Positions 1-9,076 of a DNA stretch of 64,000 nt are shown here, one piece after another; position 1 is the stretch's first letter, and every line of letters starts with the position of its first letter. The stretch comes from Pleodorina starrii (Eukaryota; Chlorophyta; Chlorophyceae; Chlamydomonadales; Volvocaceae). The position numbers and the translations under genes were made by a program. The notes below the pieces were generated by a model. That model saw only the letters and a list, made by a program, of their open reading frames with translations, did not search any database and was not told the origin of the DNA. The DNA is taken from positions 1-64,000 of the forward strand of contig BRXU01000073.1 in the NCBI GenBank assembly GCA_030267565.1, in the 5' to 3' direction.

Positions 1-1455
1 GTGGATCCAGCCGGCGTTCAGGTTCAGGAAATTGAACATGATATAGCCCACGTTCGAGATGGCGAGGACGTAGAAATAGCCCGTCGCATCGGACGCCAGC
101 GCCAGCAGGAACAGGTTGAAGCCCAGGTCGGTCCACATGGCGTTCGTGGGCGCGCCATGCTCGTTCACGTGGCTCAGGTAACGCGGCAGCCAGCCGTCGC
201 GCGACCCCTGGTAGAGCGTGCGCGACGACCCGGCCATGGCGGTCATGATGGCCAGGAACAGCGCCAGGATCATCAGGATGACCAGGATCTGCGTGACGAC
301 CGCGCCACCGTTCACAAGACCGGCCAGCGCCGCGCCGACGCCGGTGCCGTCGACGATGCCGGGCGCCAGCATCCCTTCGTGCCCCAGCACGCCCTGGAAG
401 GCGAAGGGGATCAGGAAGAAGAAGACGATGCACAAGAGGCCCGAATAGAAGATGGCCTTGAAGGTGTCGGTCTCGGGGTTCCTGAACTCGGCCGTGTAGC
501 AGACCGCGGTCTCGAAGCCATAGGTGGACCAGGCGGCGATATACATGGCGCCCAGGAACAGCGTCCAGCCGCCGATGTCCCAGGCCCCGTCGCTCGCGGC
601 ATAGGCGCTGGTCGGCGGCACGATGCCGGTGACGTTCATCGTGTCGATCGAGCCGTTCAGGATCGGCACGAGCCCGACCAGCAGCAGCGGCACCAGCACG
701 ACGATCGCCATGACCCGCTGCGCCTTGGCGGTCGAGGAAATCCCGCGGTGCTGGATCGCAAAGATCACCAGCATCAGGATCAGCCCGATCACGAAGGTCG
801 CGTTGAAATGCAGCGTGCCGAGGCCCGGGACGGTCAGGGCCAGCGCCTCCCAGCTGCGGAAGGCCGGCGTCAGGGCCGCGACGCCGTCGGCCTGGGCCAC
901 GGCCCGGATGGCGGCATCGACGGGGGTGCCGGGATTGGCGGCCAGGTAGTCGATGACCGCTTGCGTCTGCGCGCCGTAGCTCGCGATATGGGCCGCAACC
1001 CAGTCGGCGACCTGCGGCGCGCTGGCCAGGGGAATGGGGAACAGCGCGTTCAGGATATAGCCCGCCGCAATGGCGCAGCCGAGCGACAGCACCGGCGACC
1101 ACGCGAACCAGTTGCACCAGACCGACAGGGGCGCGATCAGCTTGGAGTAACGCAGCCAGGCCGTCGCGCCATAGACCGAGGCGCCGCCCGACTTGTTGCC
1201 GAACATGCCGGCCATTTCCGCATAGGTGAAGCTTTGCAGAAAGCCCATGCACATGGACAGCATCCAGACGACGAAGGCGGCCTTGCCCGCCACCCCGGCG
1301 ATGCCCCCGATGGAAAACAGGACCAGGGGCGGCACCCCGGCCGCCACCCAGAAGGCACCTCGCCAGTCCAGCGCGCGGTGCAGCGTTCCCTGCGCGGCGG
1401 GAATGTCGCCCCCCGCCACGCCGGCCATCGGGCCGGTCGTCGATTGTTCAACCAT
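1..1455 (-). CDS. APC-family amino acid/amine permease, C-terminus cut by window edge
   Basis: The reading frame is open from an ATG at 1455 to the left edge with no stop, giving 485 residues of a polytopic membrane protein. After a polar N-terminus of about 35 residues come repeated hydrophobic helices; the segment near residues 45-110 (glycine-rich helix, then FTYAEMAGMFGNKSGGASVYG) resembles the substrate-binding start of APC permeases. The family moves amino acids or amines across the inner membrane. It lies 270 bases downstream of tdm on the same strand, so uptake of a methylated amine or its product is plausible, but the substrate is inference. The gap between them (1456-1725) holds a nested GC hairpin near 1533-1557 and no gene I can support. 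Confidence 0.85.
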   Translation of the reverse strand, partial: MVEQSTTGPMAGVAGGDIPAAQGTLHRALDWRGAFWVAAGVPPLVLFSIGGIAGVAGKAAFVVWMLSMCMGFLQSFTYAEMAGMFGNKSGGASVYGATAWLRYSKLIAPLSVWCNWFAWSPVLSLGCAIAAGYILNALFPIPLASAPQVADWVAAHIASYGAQTQAVIDYLAANPGTPVDAAIRAVAQADGVAALTPAFRSWEALALTVPGLGTLHFNATFVIGLILMLVIFAIQHRGISSTAKAQRVMAIVVLVPLLLVGLVPILNGSIDTMNVTGIVPPTSAYAASDGAWDIGGWTLFLGAMYIAAWSTYGFETAVCYTAEFRNPETDTFKAIFYSGLLCIVFFFLIPFAFQGVLGHEGMLAPGIVDGTGVGAALAGLVNGGAVVTQILVILMILALFLAIMTAMAGSSRTLYQGSRDGWLPRYLSHVNEHGAPTNAMWTDLGFNLFLLALASDATGYFYVLAISNVGYIMFNFLNLNAGWIH

Positions 1456-1725
1456 TTGCGCATTTCCCTGTTGGACAAGCCGCCCCGGACCCTGTCGCGG
1501 GTCGCTTTCAGGCTGGCTCGGCATGTTGCGGCGCCGGGGCATCCCCTATGTCCCGGCGGCAGTCCCTTGCTTTGTCCGTCACAGGCAGCGACAGGCGCGC
1601 CCCTCCGCGATGCGGCGGGGGTTCCGTCCGGCGCCCGGCAGCCATCGGGCTGCACGGGACCGGCCAGCGTCTTGGGACGCCGGGCTGCAATCATGTCGAA
1701 CCTCTCTGTCGTCAGCGCCGCGGCT

Positions 1726-4089
1726 TCAGGACCGCGGTCGTTCTTTCTTCGGGTCGTAATGCGGAAAGGCGGTGATGCGCGCGGGCAGGCGCTTTTGCTG
1801 CCCGTCGAGCTTGCCGACCTCGATTTCGGTGCCCTCGGCCGCATGGGTCACGTCCACGCGGGCCAGCGCGATCTGGCGGTCCAACAGCGGCGACCACATC
1901 GCCGAGGTGATTTCGCCCACCTGCGCCCGGCCGATATGCAGGCAGTCGCCGTGATGGGCCGGAATGCGGCTGTCGATCTCAAGGCCCACCAGCTTCCAGC
2001 GCGGGTTCTCCTTGCGCCGGATCAGCGCCTCGCGGCCGATGAAATCGTCGGGCTTGGTCTTCAAGGGCACGGTGAAGCCGATGCCTGCCTCGAACGGGTC
2101 TGTCTGGTCGGTGAATTCGTAATCGGCAAAGATCAGCCCGGCCTCGATGCGCAAAAGGTCCAGCGCGGCCAGGCCCATGGGCTTGATGCCATGGGGCGCG
2201 CCGGCCTCGGCCACGGCGGCAAAGACCTCGGCCCCGTCCTTCGGGTGGCAGAAGATCTCATAGCCCAGCTCGCCGGTGTAGCCGGTGCGCGAGACCACGA
2301 CCGGGGCGCCGTTCGGGCCGTTCACCCGGCCGACGGTCCAGCGGAACCAGCCCAGTTCCGGGATCGCGGTCTGGTGCGGCGCGGTCCAGATCGCCGCGTT
2401 CATCACGTCGCGGCTTTTCGGGCCCTGGACGGCCAGGTTGTGCAACTGGTCGGTCGAGGCGCGAATCATCACGTTCAGCCCCAGCGCCTGCGCCTGTTCG
2501 CGCATCCATTCGCCGCCGTAATCGGTGCCACCGATCCAGCGGAAGCGGTCCGGCCCCATGCGGAACAGCGTGCCGTCGTCGACCATGCCGCCATGCGGGT
2601 AGCACATCGCGGAATAGACCACCTGGCCCACGCCCAGCTTCTTGACGTCGCGGGTCAGCACCCATTGCATCAGGGCCTCGCTGTCCGGGCCGGTCACCTC
2701 GAACTTGCGCAGCGCCGACAGGTCCATCATGGCGACGCCGTTGCGGCAGGTGCGGTATTCCTCTTCCGGGGAAGAGTTCGGGAAGGTGTTCGGCAGCCAG
2801 AAGCCCTTGTATTCGATGAAGTCGCGGGTCAGCGCGGCGAAATTGTCGTGAAAGGCGGTCTGTCGGGTCATGATCGGCTCGGACTCGGGCATGGGCCGCC
2901 AGGCGACGGCGCGCTGGAAGCGTTCGCTGGCGGCATAGCTGCGGACATGGATGTCCGACAGGTGCCAGCCATTGGCGGGGCTGGTGTCGTCGGGGCAGGC
3001 CGAGGACACGCAGACCACGTCGGTCAGCGCCCGCAGCAGCACATAGTCGCCCGGCCGCGACCACGGCTCGTCGGTCATCAGCACGCCATGCGCGTCGATC
3101 CAGGTGTTGAAGAAGAAATTCGCCGCCATCCAGCCCTTGCGCGGATCGACGCCGTATTCCGCCAGCGCGCCGTTGAAATTGTCCGAGCAGTTGGCATGGC
3201 CGGGATAGCCGATGTCGTCGTAATATTTCGCGGCGCAGGCCATGGCAAAGGCGTCGTGCCGGCCGCAGGTGTCCTGCACCACCTCGACCAGCGCATCCAT
3301 GTCCTGGTCGAAATATTTCGCATGCAGCCCGGGCATGGCATAGCTGTGGCCCAGGATGGTGCGCGTCGTGGTCACGTCCAGCGGGTTCTGGATGCCGCGA
3401 TCCAGCTTGCGGGCGTCGAAACACTGGAAATCCGTACATTGCCGGCCGTCCACATCCAGGATCTGGATATATTCGCCGGCGCGGACCAGATAGGCCTCGG
3501 CCGTGGCGGATTTCACCCGGATGTCCAGGATCGGGTCGGCCAGCGGGTCGGGCAGCGCGAACCCCTGCTTGGCGCGCGGGCTGGCGCGGTCGATCAGCAG
3601 GGTCAGCGGGCTGGCGGTGTCGCCGCTTTCCGGGTCCATCGGGTCGCCGGGCGCGCAGGCGATCAGCCAGCCGGCGCCTTCGGCGGTGAATTCGGCGCGG
3701 TCGCCGGCTGGGCTTTCCGCCCCGAACAGCGTGATGGCATGGTTCTTCGAAAGGTCGATGCCGCGCGCCGCGATGCTGCGGGCAAGCCGGGTCAGGCTCT
3801 CCTCGCCCGAGCTCAGCGCCCGGCGCAGCCCGTGCGGCTCGTCCGAGGCCGGGCCCAGGAGGCCGGGACGGCCCTGCATGTCCACCGCGACCAGCTCGGC
3901 GCGCTGGCCGCCCTCGGCGTTGATGACGCTGACGCGGTCGCCCTGCGCCAGCGGCAGCAGCAGCGCGCCGCCGCCCGCCACGCTGTGGCGTTCCTGCGTC
4001 GGCGGGCGGCCGACGGGCGAGGCGACGCGCAACCCGCTGGGCCGGGGCGGGCCGGGGCGCAGCAGGCCGGGATAGGTGATGGCGCTCAT
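1726..4089 (-). CDS. tdm: Trimethylamine N-oxide demethylase (DUF1989 + GcvT-like domains)
   Basis: The 787-residue protein has an N-terminal DUF1989 half (about residues 185-385, with DFQCFDA at 220, CGRHD at 275 and HANCSDN near 299) followed by a folate-binding aminomethyltransferase-like half from about 410 to the end. This two-domain order and length match known TMAO demethylases, which split trimethylamine N-oxide into dimethylamine and formaldehyde, with tetrahydrofolate accepting the C1 unit. The ATG at 4089 is chosen because GGAGG stands six bases upstream; an in-frame extension to 4290 would run into tmm. It lies 31 bases after tmm, so both are probably co-transcribed. Dimethylglycine-dehydrogenase-type proteins share the C-terminal domain, but the DUF1989 half and the tmm neighbour favour tdm. 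Confidence 0.88.
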   Translation of the reverse strand: MSAITYPGLLRPGPPRPSGLRVASPVGRPPTQERHSVAGGGALLLPLAQGDRVSVINAEGGQRAELVAVDMQGRPGLLGPASDEPHGLRRALSSGEESLTRLARSIAARGIDLSKNHAITLFGAESPAGDRAEFTAEGAGWLIACAPGDPMDPESGDTASPLTLLIDRASPRAKQGFALPDPLADPILDIRVKSATAEAYLVRAGEYIQILDVDGRQCTDFQCFDARKLDRGIQNPLDVTTTRTILGHSYAMPGLHAKYFDQDMDALVEVVQDTCGRHDAFAMACAAKYYDDIGYPGHANCSDNFNGALAEYGVDPRKGWMAANFFFNTWIDAHGVLMTDEPWSRPGDYVLLRALTDVVCVSSACPDDTSPANGWHLSDIHVRSYAASERFQRAVAWRPMPESEPIMTRQTAFHDNFAALTRDFIEYKGFWLPNTFPNSSPEEEYRTCRNGVAMMDLSALRKFEVTGPDSEALMQWVLTRDVKKLGVGQVVYSAMCYPHGGMVDDGTLFRMGPDRFRWIGGTDYGGEWMREQAQALGLNVMIRASTDQLHNLAVQGPKSRDVMNAAIWTAPHQTAIPELGWFRWTVGRVNGPNGAPVVVSRTGYTGELGYEIFCHPKDGAEVFAAVAEAGAPHGIKPMGLAALDLLRIEAGLIFADYEFTDQTDPFEAGIGFTVPLKTKPDDFIGREALIRRKENPRWKLVGLEIDSRIPAHHGDCLHIGRAQVGEITSAMWSPLLDRQIALARVDVTHAAEGTEIEVGKLDGQQKRLPARITAFPHYDPKKERPRS

Positions 4090-4120
4090 CCGAGCCTCCA
4101 TTGCCGGGGAAAGGACGGGG

Positions 4121-5464
4121 TCAGTTTCGCAGATAGGCTTCCATGCTGTCGTCCAGCGCGTCCTTCCAGGGCGTGTGGTGCACCGGCGCCATGGTTCCGG
4201 TGATGACCGAGCGATAGCAGTGGTTGCGGAAGGCCATGATGTCTTCGGCCTTGTGATGCTTCCATTCATAGAAGGCCGCGCAGGCGCCATCGACGTCGAA
4301 GCTGGGATAGTCGGTTTCCGCGATCAGTTCCTTGACGTAATCGCCCTGGTACTTGATCGCATATTTCACGTCGTCGTCGGCTTCCTCGCGCGCCTCGCGC
4401 TCGGCCACGTCGGCCAGCATCGCCTGCTTGTCGGCAGGTACCGCGATTCGGCCCAGGATGATGTCGCGCACATACCAGGCCTGGGCGTCGAACATGTTGA
4501 AGGTGAACCACTGGTCCTGCATGCCCAGGTAGAACATCCTGGGATTGTGGACATAGACCACCCCCTTGTAGAGATCGGCCGTCGCCAGCCGGTTCGCCGT
4601 CTTCAGCCGCAGATCGTCCGGCAGGAACGGGAAATAATGCCGATAGCCCGTGCACAGGATGATCGCATCGACCGTCTTGCTGGTGCCGTCGCTGAAATGG
4701 GCGGTCTTGCCCTCGACCCGGACCAGTGCCGGCTTTTCGTCCCAGTTGTCGGGCCAGTTGAAGCCCATGGGTGCGGTGCGATAGCAGGACGTGACCGATT
4801 TCGCGCCGTATTTCCAGCATTGCGAGCCGATGTCCTCGGCAGAGTAGCTGGAGCCGACGATCAGCACGTCCTGTCCGCTGAATTCGCGCGCGTCGCGAAA
4901 GTCATGGGCATGGGTGATGCGGCCATAGAAATGCGTGAAGCCGGGATATTCGGGGACATTGGGGCTGGAGAAATGGCCCGAGGCGACGATCACGTGATCG
5001 AAGCGCTCCTTATAGACGTGGTCGCGTTCCATGTCGTGGACGGTGACGGTAAAGTCCTCGGCCTGGTCGTCGTATTCGACCCAGCGCACCACCGAATTGA
5101 AGCGGATCCAGTCGCGCACGCCGGCCTTCTTCACCCGGCCCTCGATATAGTCGAACATCACCGCGCGCGGCGGATAAGAGGCGATCTGCTTGCCGAAATG
5201 TTCCTCAAAGGAATAATCGGCGAACTCCAGCCCCTCCTTGGGCCCGTTGGTCCACAGATAGCGATACATCGAGCCGTGCACGGGTTCGCCATGTTCGTCG
5301 GTCCCGGTGCGCCAGGTGTAGTTCCACAGCCCGCCCCAGTTCGACTGCTTTTCGAAACAGACGATCTCGGGGATCTCGGCCCCTTTGCGGAAAGCGGATT
5401 GAAAGGCACGCAGCTGGGCAAGCCCCGAGGGGCCAGCGCCGATGATGGCGACTCGCTTTGTCAT
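4121..5464 (-). CDS. tmm: Trimethylamine monooxygenase (flavin-containing monooxygenase)
   Basis: This 447-residue flavoprotein oxidises trimethylamine to trimethylamine N-oxide with NADPH and oxygen. The FAD dinucleotide fold opens at residue 8 with GAGPSG, the NADPH fold reads GSSYSAED near residue 200, and the FMO fingerprint F-x-G-x(3)-H-x(3)-F is present as [11 protein letters not shown]. Length and N-terminus match bacterial Tmm rather than the longer eukaryotic FMOs. The ATG at 5464 has AGGGA upstream; a longer frame to 5866 crosses the promoter and is not credible. It is the first gene of the tmm-tdm unit and is preceded by a good promoter and two palindromic operators (5478-5550). 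Confidence 0.92.
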   Translation of the reverse strand: MTKRVAIIGAGPSGLAQLRAFQSAFRKGAEIPEIVCFEKQSNWGGLWNYTWRTGTDEHGEPVHGSMYRYLWTNGPKEGLEFADYSFEEHFGKQIASYPPRAVMFDYIEGRVKKAGVRDWIRFNSVVRWVEYDDQAEDFTVTVHDMERDHVYKERFDHVIVASGHFSSPNVPEYPGFTHFYGRITHAHDFRDAREFSGQDVLIVGSSYSAEDIGSQCWKYGAKSVTSCYRTAPMGFNWPDNWDEKPALVRVEGKTAHFSDGTSKTVDAIILCTGYRHYFPFLPDDLRLKTANRLATADLYKGVVYVHNPRMFYLGMQDQWFTFNMFDAQAWYVRDIILGRIAVPADKQAMLADVAEREAREEADDDVKYAIKYQGDYVKELIAETDYPSFDVDGACAAFYEWKHHKAEDIMAFRNHCYRSVITGTMAPVHHTPWKDALDDSMEAYLRN

Positions 5465-5477
5465 GTCGATTTCCCTG

Positions 5478-5550
5478 TGGTTCGAACCAATTTTGCGGTT
5501 CTGTTCTTTTGGATTGAACCAATTAGAGGCCCAGATTCCCTTTCGGTCAA
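5478..5550 (-). promoter_or_regulatory. tmm promoter with two palindromic operator copies
   Basis: Read on the minus strand, TTGACC (5550-5545) and TCTAAT (5527-5522) are separated by exactly 17 bases, a good sigma-70-type promoter. Immediately downstream are two related palindromes: TTGGATTGAACCAA (plus-strand 5509-5522, touching the -10) and the perfect TGGTTCGAACCA (5478-5489), 14 bases before the tmm start. Their placement at and after the start point suggests repression. The candidate binder (GntR at 6898 or XRE-cupin at 13770) is not shown by sequence. The rest of the 163-base divergent gap shows no other site I can support. Confidence 0.6.
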
Positions 5551-5627
5551 CATTTTTAATTGCAAAGAAGAACCATGCTGCGAAATTTGGCGAAACGTTG
5601 CCGTTATTCGGGCAATCGGGGGATCGC

Positions 5628-6914
5628 GTGCATTCATCCTTGGCGCAGCGGCTGGCGGTCACCGGCAGCCTGCCGCGGAACCTACACCGGGCGGGCTCGC
5701 CCATTCGAATCGGCTTTCTGGCGCCGCTCAGCGGCCCATCCTCGCCCTGGGGCACGCCCGGGCTGGAGGGCTGCCTGATCTGGGCCAACTGGGTGAACGA
5801 ACAGGGCGGCCTGGCGATCGGGCAGCAACGACGCAGGGTCGAGGTCCTGGCGCGCGACGCGGCCATCAGCGATCAGGAAACCCGCATCGCCGCGACAGAG
5901 CTGGTCGAGCGGGCCGGCGTCCGCATCATCCTGACGCTGGGGGGCGATTCGCTTGCGCCCGCGCTGCCCTGGCTGATGTCGCGGCGCGTCCTGACCACGA
6001 CGCTGCTGCCCTTTGACCTGAGCCCCGAGACGCCCACGCTGATCGCCCCGGCCGAAGTGCATCCGATCTTCGTGGTGACGGGGGTCGAGTGGCTGGCAAG
6101 CACCCGGCCCGAGCTGAAGCGCGTGGCCCTGTGCAGCCAGCAGGACATGATGGGCCTGCCGTCGCTGGCCACCTATCGCGCCGCCTTCGCGGCCGAGGGG
6201 ATGCAGATCGTCCGCGAACTGCGCTATCCGCCCCAGACCGCCGATGCCGCGGGCATGGTGGCGGCGATGCTGCAGGACGACCCGCAGGTGCTGTGCTGGT
6301 GCTCGTCCGAGCCGCATATGGTCCATGCCCTGACCGAGGCCGCCTGCCAGGCGGGCTTTGCCGGTCCGATCCTGTCCTGCACCGGCGACAACTATCGGCG
6401 CATGGTGGCGCGGACCTCGGCCGCGTTCATGGAGAATTTCATCTTTCACTTTCCCGACTTCGACGATCCTGCCCTGGCAGAGACCGCCTTCTTCTTTCGC
6501 CAGCCCGCAGCCTTTCACGCGGCATACCAGCAGCGCTATCCCGGCCATTGGTCGGCGGTCAGCTGGGAATATGCGGCGGCGCTGGACCTGTGGCAGCAGG
6601 CGGTCGAAATCGCCGGCAGTACCGATCCGGCCAAGGCGCTGGATTCGATGAAACGCGGCGGCCAGATGATGCAGGTGTTCGGACCCGCGCGCTGGTACGG
6701 CGAGGCGCTGTTCGGCATCGACAATGCCCTGATCGGCAGTTGGCCCGTCGTGCGCGTGACCCAGGGCGTCGCGCGCATCGCGGGCTTTCGCTCGGTCCTG
6801 GGCTGGCTGGACCGGCACGAACCCCTGCTGCTGTGCGAGATGCAGGCGCTTGGCCTTTTGTGGCAGCAGCGGGCCGGGATGGGGCCGGCCGGGGCGGTCA
6901 GCCCTCTTGCATGA
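5628..6914 (+). CDS. Branched-chain/amide-type periplasmic-binding-fold protein lacking a signal peptide
   Basis: From a GTG at 5628 the frame gives 428 residues with a type I periplasmic-binding fold: the N-terminal strand [12 protein letters not shown], then a leucine/isoleucine/amide-binding domain through to about residue 400. Such proteins feed urea, short amides or branched amino acids to ABC transporters, but no permease or ATPase gene is nearby. No hydrophobic leader precedes the first beta strand from any in-frame start, so the protein may be cytosolic, like the amidase regulator AmiC. It is divergent from tmm across the operator region, which supports a sensing role; that role is inference. 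The start has only a weak GGGGG upstream; TTG at 5640 is an alternative. Its last 17 bases overlap the convergent GntR gene. Confidence 0.75.
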   Translation: MHSSLAQRLAVTGSLPRNLHRAGSPIRIGFLAPLSGPSSPWGTPGLEGCLIWANWVNEQGGLAIGQQRRRVEVLARDAAISDQETRIAATELVERAGVRIILTLGGDSLAPALPWLMSRRVLTTTLLPFDLSPETPTLIAPAEVHPIFVVTGVEWLASTRPELKRVALCSQQDMMGLPSLATYRAAFAAEGMQIVRELRYPPQTADAAGMVAAMLQDDPQVLCWCSSEPHMVHALTEAACQAGFAGPILSCTGDNYRRMVARTSAAFMENFIFHFPDFDDPALAETAFFFRQPAAFHAAYQQRYPGHWSAVSWEYAAALDLWQQAVEIAGSTDPAKALDSMKRGGQMMQVFGPARWYGEALFGIDNALIGSWPVVRVTQGVARIAGFRSVLGWLDRHEPLLLCEMQALGLLWQQRAGMGPAGAVSPLA

Positions 6915-7608
6915 GAAGGCGTTGTTCGTCGATCAGCATCTGCTGGACCAGGTCGGTCGCCGCGGCGATGTCCCCGGACGCCAGGGCGCCCAACAGATCG
7001 ACATGGATGCGGCGCAGCTCGTCCATCCGGTCCGGCGTCAGCAGCCGGCGCAGCATCGCGCTGCGATGGCGCTGACGGCGCGCCTTGAGCACCAGGTCGT
7101 AGCAGGCCACCAGCAGCGGGTTGCCGGTGCCCTCGGCCAGCTTTTGCTGGAAATCCTCCTCGAGCCGGGCGAATTGCGCCGGATCGGTGGTGCGGCCCAG
7201 GTCCTCGGTGATCCGGGTCAGCGCCTCGATCCGGGCCAGCGACATGTTGAGGATGGCCAGGCGGGCGATTTCGGGTTCAAGGATGCCGCGCATCACATGC
7301 AGATGCAGCGGCCCGCTGCTGGCCACCACAGGCAGCGCGTTGTCCGATCGGTCGGGATCCACGACGAAGGATCCGGCGCCGGCCCGGCGCAGGATCAGGC
7401 CCTTCTGCTCAAGGATGTCCAGCGCCTCGCGCAAGGTGTTGCGGGCCACCTGCATGCTGGCGGCCAACTGGCGTTCGGACGGCAGGCGGCTGCCTTGCGG
7501 ATAGACCCCCGAGGCCAGGCGCGCGCAGAGGACATCCACCACCATTTGCACGGACGGTCCCGCCCGTCCGGGAACAAGGGATTGCGGCGGCTGTGGCAAC
7601 GGCGACAA
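6898..7608 (-). CDS. GntR-family (FadR subfamily) transcriptional regulator
   Basis: This 236-residue regulator has an N-terminal winged helix (about residues 19-88, with SRLPSERQLAASMQVARNTLREAL, shown only as family-typical) and a C-terminal helical FCD ligand domain (about 100-230) that usually binds an organic acid. It follows gmaS on the same strand after 95 bases, so it may be the last gene of the mgs-gmaS unit or have its own promoter. Its position inside the methylamine region makes it a candidate regulator of tmm or mgs. The ligand cannot be read from sequence. Confidence 0.85.
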   Translation of the reverse strand: MSPLPQPPQSLVPGRAGPSVQMVVDVLCARLASGVYPQGSRLPSERQLAASMQVARNTLREALDILEQKGLILRRAGAGSFVVDPDRSDNALPVVASSGPLHLHVMRGILEPEIARLAILNMSLARIEALTRITEDLGRTTDPAQFARLEEDFQQKLAEGTGNPLLVACYDLVLKARRQRHRSAMLRRLLTPDRMDELRRIHVDLLGALASGDIAAATDLVQQMLIDEQRLLMQEG

Positions 7609-7703
7609 GGCAAAGGACCCATAGAACGATCAGCCCTGTCTAGCGCGTCGGGCAGGGGTTTTCCAGCCCGACAGGGAACCAGTTGATCCAGTTCCCGTCT
7701 GGT

Positions 7704-9008
7704 TCAGATGTCCAGCGTGGTCTCCCGCTCCCATTGGGTCAGGTGCGCGGTATAGGCGTTCCATTCCTGCGTCTTCATCTTGATGAACGCCGCCGAGAAG
7801 GCGTCCCCAAGCGCGCCTTTCAGTTCGGTGTCCTCGTCGAAGGCGCGGATGGCATCCAGCAGGTTCAGCGGCAGTTTCGGCGCATCGGTGACGGTGTGGC
7901 CCTCGGCATACATGTCGATGTCCCAGCGCCGGCCCGGGTCGGCCTTGGACTTCAGCCCGGACAGACCCGCCGCGATGATGACGGCCTGCAGCAGATAGGG
8001 GTTCACGGCGCCGTCCGGCAGGCGCAGCTCGAACCGGCCCGGGCCCGGAACACGCACCATATGGGTCCGGTTGTTGCCGGTCCAGGTGACCGAGTTCGGC
8101 GCCCAGGTCGCCCCCGAGGAGGTGCGCGGCGCGTTGATGCGCTTGTAGCTGTTCACGGTGGGACAGCAGGGCAGCGCCAGGGCCGAGGCGTGCTTCATGA
8201 TGCCGCCCAGGAAATGCCGGCCTTCATCGGACAGGCTCAGGTCCTTGCTGTCGTCGGAAAAGGCGTTCCGGCCGTCCCTGGTCCAGACCGAGATATGGGC
8301 ATGGCAGCCGTTTCCCGTCATGCCCATGATCGGCTTGGGCATGAAGGTCGCGCGCAGGCCGTGCTTTTCGGCCACGGCGCGGGTCATGAACTTGAAGAAC
8401 GAATGCTTGTCGGCCGTGGCCATGGCATTGTCGTATTTCCAGTTCATCTCGAACTGGCCGTTCGCGTCCTCGTGGTCGCTTTGATAGGGCTCCCAACCCA
8501 GTTCCAGCATGTAGTCGCTGATTTCCGCGATCACGTCATAGCGGCGCAGGATCGCCTGCTGGTCATAGCAGGGCTTCACGGCGGTGTCGGCGCTGTCCGA
8601 GATCGCCTTGCCGTCCGGCGTCAGCAGAAAGAATTCGGGCTCGACCCCGGTCTTGACCTCAAGCCCCATGCCGGCGGCCTCGGCGACCAGCTTGCCCAGC
8701 ACATTGCGAGGCGCCTGATCCAACGGGCCGTTTCCCGACATGACACAGTTCGACGCGACCCAGGCGACTTCCTTTTTCCATGGCAGCTGGATGACCGAGG
8801 CGGCATCCGGCATGCCCAGCATGTCGGGATGGGCGGGCGTCAGGTCCAGCCAGGTCGCAAAGCCGGCAAAGCCCGCGCCGTTTTCTTGCATGTCGGCGAT
8901 TGCCTGGGCAGGTGCCAGCTTGGCGCGCTGCGCGCCGAACAGGTCCGTATAGGAAATCATGAAGTATTTGACGCCCTTTTCGCGGGCGAATTCGACAAGA
9001 TCTGTCAT
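7704..9008 (-). CDS. gmaS: Gamma-glutamylmethylamide synthetase (glutamine synthetase-like)
   Basis: The 434-residue protein carries a glutamine-synthetase fold: an N-terminal beta-grasp portion, the metal/glutamate strand VEPEFFLL near residue 125, the NGCHAHISVW ATP/metal segment near 235, and the RVPGPGRFELRLPDGAVNPY arginine loop. Known GmaS enzymes of this length ligate methylamine to glutamate with ATP. The assignment as GmaS rather than an ordinary glutamine synthetase rests on length and on the three mgs genes directly upstream in the same direction (68-base gap). The ATG at 9008 starts MTDLVEFAREKG, typical of the family. A GlnT-type glutamine synthetase remains an alternative. Confidence 0.82.
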   Translation of the reverse strand: MTDLVEFAREKGVKYFMISYTDLFGAQRAKLAPAQAIADMQENGAGFAGFATWLDLTPAHPDMLGMPDAASVIQLPWKKEVAWVASNCVMSGNGPLDQAPRNVLGKLVAEAAGMGLEVKTGVEPEFFLLTPDGKAISDSADTAVKPCYDQQAILRRYDVIAEISDYMLELGWEPYQSDHEDANGQFEMNWKYDNAMATADKHSFFKFMTRAVAEKHGLRATFMPKPIMGMTGNGCHAHISVWTRDGRNAFSDDSKDLSLSDEGRHFLGGIMKHASALALPCCPTVNSYKRINAPRTSSGATWAPNSVTWTGNNRTHMVRVPGPGRFELRLPDGAVNPYLLQAVIIAAGLSGLKSKADPGRRWDIDMYAEGHTVTDAPKLPLNLLDAIRAFDEDTELKGALGDAFSAAFIKMKTQEWNAYTAHLTQWERETTLDI

Positions 9009-9076
9009 AGGATCAGGTCCCTGTTGGGTGAGGATTAAACCGGGGCGGGGTCGGTGCCCCGCCCTTCTGGTCAAGA

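Noticed and set aside
1533..1557. Possible riboswitch between tdm and the permease
   Set aside because: A nested GC hairpin is present, but conserved elements of glycine, SAM, folate-type or cobalamin riboswitches were not found.
1..4203. A very long plus-strand open frame covering the permease and tdm region
   Set aside because: It lies antisense to two clearly conserved genes; its product is rich in Arg, Gly, His and Gln with no domain, as expected for the opposite strand of high-GC genes.
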